Shown here piece by piece: positions 63,540 to 64,000 of a DNA stretch of 64,000 nucleotides. Positions within the stretch are counted from its first letter, which is position 1, and each line of letters begins with the position of its first letter. This DNA comes from Cupriavidus necator (GTDB lineage Bacteria > Pseudomonadota > Gammaproteobacteria > Burkholderiales > Burkholderiaceae). The position numbers and the translations under genes are program-made. Location: positions 119,736-183,735 of the forward strand of contig NZ_SROX01000013.1 in assembly GCF_013141915.1 (NCBI RefSeq), read 5' to 3'. Under the pieces are notes generated by a model. The model was not told where the DNA came from. It ran no database searches and saw only the letters and a list, made by a program, of their open reading frames with translations.

Positions 63540-63848
63540 TTACACCTTGATCTCGACGTCCACGCCTGCCGGCAGGTCGAGCTTCATCAGCGCGTCAACG
63601 GTCTTGTCGGTCGGGTCGACGATGTCCATCAGGCGCTGGTGCGTGCGGATCTCGAACTGATCGCGGCTGGTCTTGTTGACGTGCGGCGAACGCAGGATGT
63701 CGAAGCGCTGGATGCGAGTCGGCAGGGGCACCGGGCCCTTGACGATCGCGCCGGTACGCTTGGCGGTATCCACGATTTCGGCGGCCGACTGGTCGATCAG
63801 GCGATAGTCGAAAGCCTTCAGGCGGATACGGATCTTCTGGTTCTGCAT
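63540..63848 (-). CDS. rpsJ: 30S ribosomal protein S10
   Basis: A 102-residue protein: MQNQKIRIRLKAFDYRLIDQ, GAIVKGPVPLPTRIQRFDIL and RDQFEIRTHQRLMDIVDPTD. It also serves as NusE in antitermination. It follows tuf by 77 bp and is cut off from rplC by the inserted catabolic cluster and a strong terminator, so here it is the last gene of the str-type transcript. Confidence 0.98.
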   Translation of the reverse strand: MQNQKIRIRLKAFDYRLIDQSAAEIVDTAKRTGAIVKGPVPLPTRIQRFDILRSPHVNKTSRDQFEIRTHQRLMDIVDPTDKTVDALMKLDLPAGVDVEIKV

Positions 63849-63892
63849 GATATTTCCTTAAAAGAGCGATTGGGCAACCTGCCCGTTGAATG

Positions 63893-63916
63893 GGGACATG
63901 CCCGCGGGCATGTCCC
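63893..63916. repeat. Perfect 24-bp palindrome between tuf and rpsJ
   Basis: Arms GGGACATGCCCG (63893-63904) and CGGGCATGTCCC (63905-63916) meet without a spacer. On the minus strand CATTCAACGG follows, so there is no U tract. The RNA would form a tight stem with a CCGCGG tip, possibly a processing or partial attenuation site between tuf and rpsJ. Confidence 0.8.
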
Positions 63917-63925
63917 AGGAAGTGC

Positions 63926-64000
63926 TTAGTCGAGGATCTTTGCCACGACGCCGGCGCCGACGGTACGGCCACCTTCGCGGATAGCGAAGCGCAGGCCTTC
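63926..64000 (-). CDS. tuf: Elongation factor Tu, last 24 codons and stop
   Basis: The visible C-terminus reads EGLRFAIREGGRTVGAGVVA followed by KILD and TAA (63926-63928), the exact end of bacterial EF-Tu. The rest of the gene lies outside the window to the right. EF-Tu carries aminoacyl-tRNA to the ribosome. Its position before rpsJ matches the str operon order rpsL-rpsG-fusA-tuf-rpsJ. Confidence 0.97.
   Translation of the reverse strand, partial: EGLRFAIREGGRTVGAGVVAKILD

Overview
The window is about 64 kb of high-GC chromosome from a beta-proteobacterium of the Burkholderiales. The genus is most likely Cupriavidus or close to it. The evidence is gene order (pilMNOPQ-aroK-aroB-dgt-gltBD, a Mla operon next to a bolA-like gene, the S10-spc-alpha ribosomal block), an S3 protein with a long Arg/Gly tail, and a Bug-type solute-binding protein. 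Most genes lie on the minus strand, so the operons read from right to left. No tRNA, rRNA, CRISPR array or prophage was seen.

Layout from left to right. (1) 1-6.7 kb: a Mla phospholipid-transport operon (mlaF, E, D, A, C, B in transcription order), then a second ABC transporter pair and a bolA/ibaG-like gene cut by the window edge. (2) 6.8-8.7 kb: a Bug-type periplasmic binding protein and a divergent GNAT acetyltransferase. (3) 8.8-24.5 kb: gltB-gltD, a RAYT (REP-associated transposase) element wedged between dgt and gltB, then dgt, aroB, aroK and the type IV pilus genes pilQPONM. (4) 24.9-29.3 kb, plus strand: penicillin-binding protein 1a, then the lipoprotein lptM and lysA, with cyaY on the opposite strand. 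(5) 29.3-37.5 kb: msrPQ, an ECF sigma/anti-sigma/lipoprotein module, the system II cytochrome c maturation pair (ccsA-type and resB) and a c4-type dihaem cytochrome. (6) 38-43.5 kb: engB, hemB and corA on the plus strand; dsbD and cutA on the minus strand. (7) 43.6-57.9 kb: the alpha, spc and S10 ribosomal protein genes from rplQ back to rplC. (8) 58.2-63.4 kb: a catabolic cluster. (9) 63.5-64 kb: rpsJ and the end of tuf.

The most striking feature is region 8. rpsJ and rplC are normally adjacent in the S10 operon. Here they are separated by about 5.6 kb holding a StyA-like flavoprotein monooxygenase, its flavin reductase, a short-chain dehydrogenase, a dienelactone hydrolase fused to an NTF2-like domain, and a divergent AraC-type regulator. 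This gene set resembles reported indole-oxidation (iif/ind) and styrene-monooxygenase loci. rpsJ has its own strong terminator, and a good sigma-70-type promoter (TTGCCC, 17 bp, TATAGT) stands in front of rplC, so the S10 operon appears to have been rewired into two transcription units.

Other points of interest are regulatory. A near-consensus promoter between rpsQ and rplN is embedded in a perfect 14-bp inverted repeat. A structured leader with a terminator-like hairpin lies in front of rpsD. A tandem hairpin pair lies between rpsD and rpoA. The RAYT element is bounded tightly by the dgt stop codon and the gltB promoter. All functional names rest on recognition of families and motifs by eye; no searches were run.
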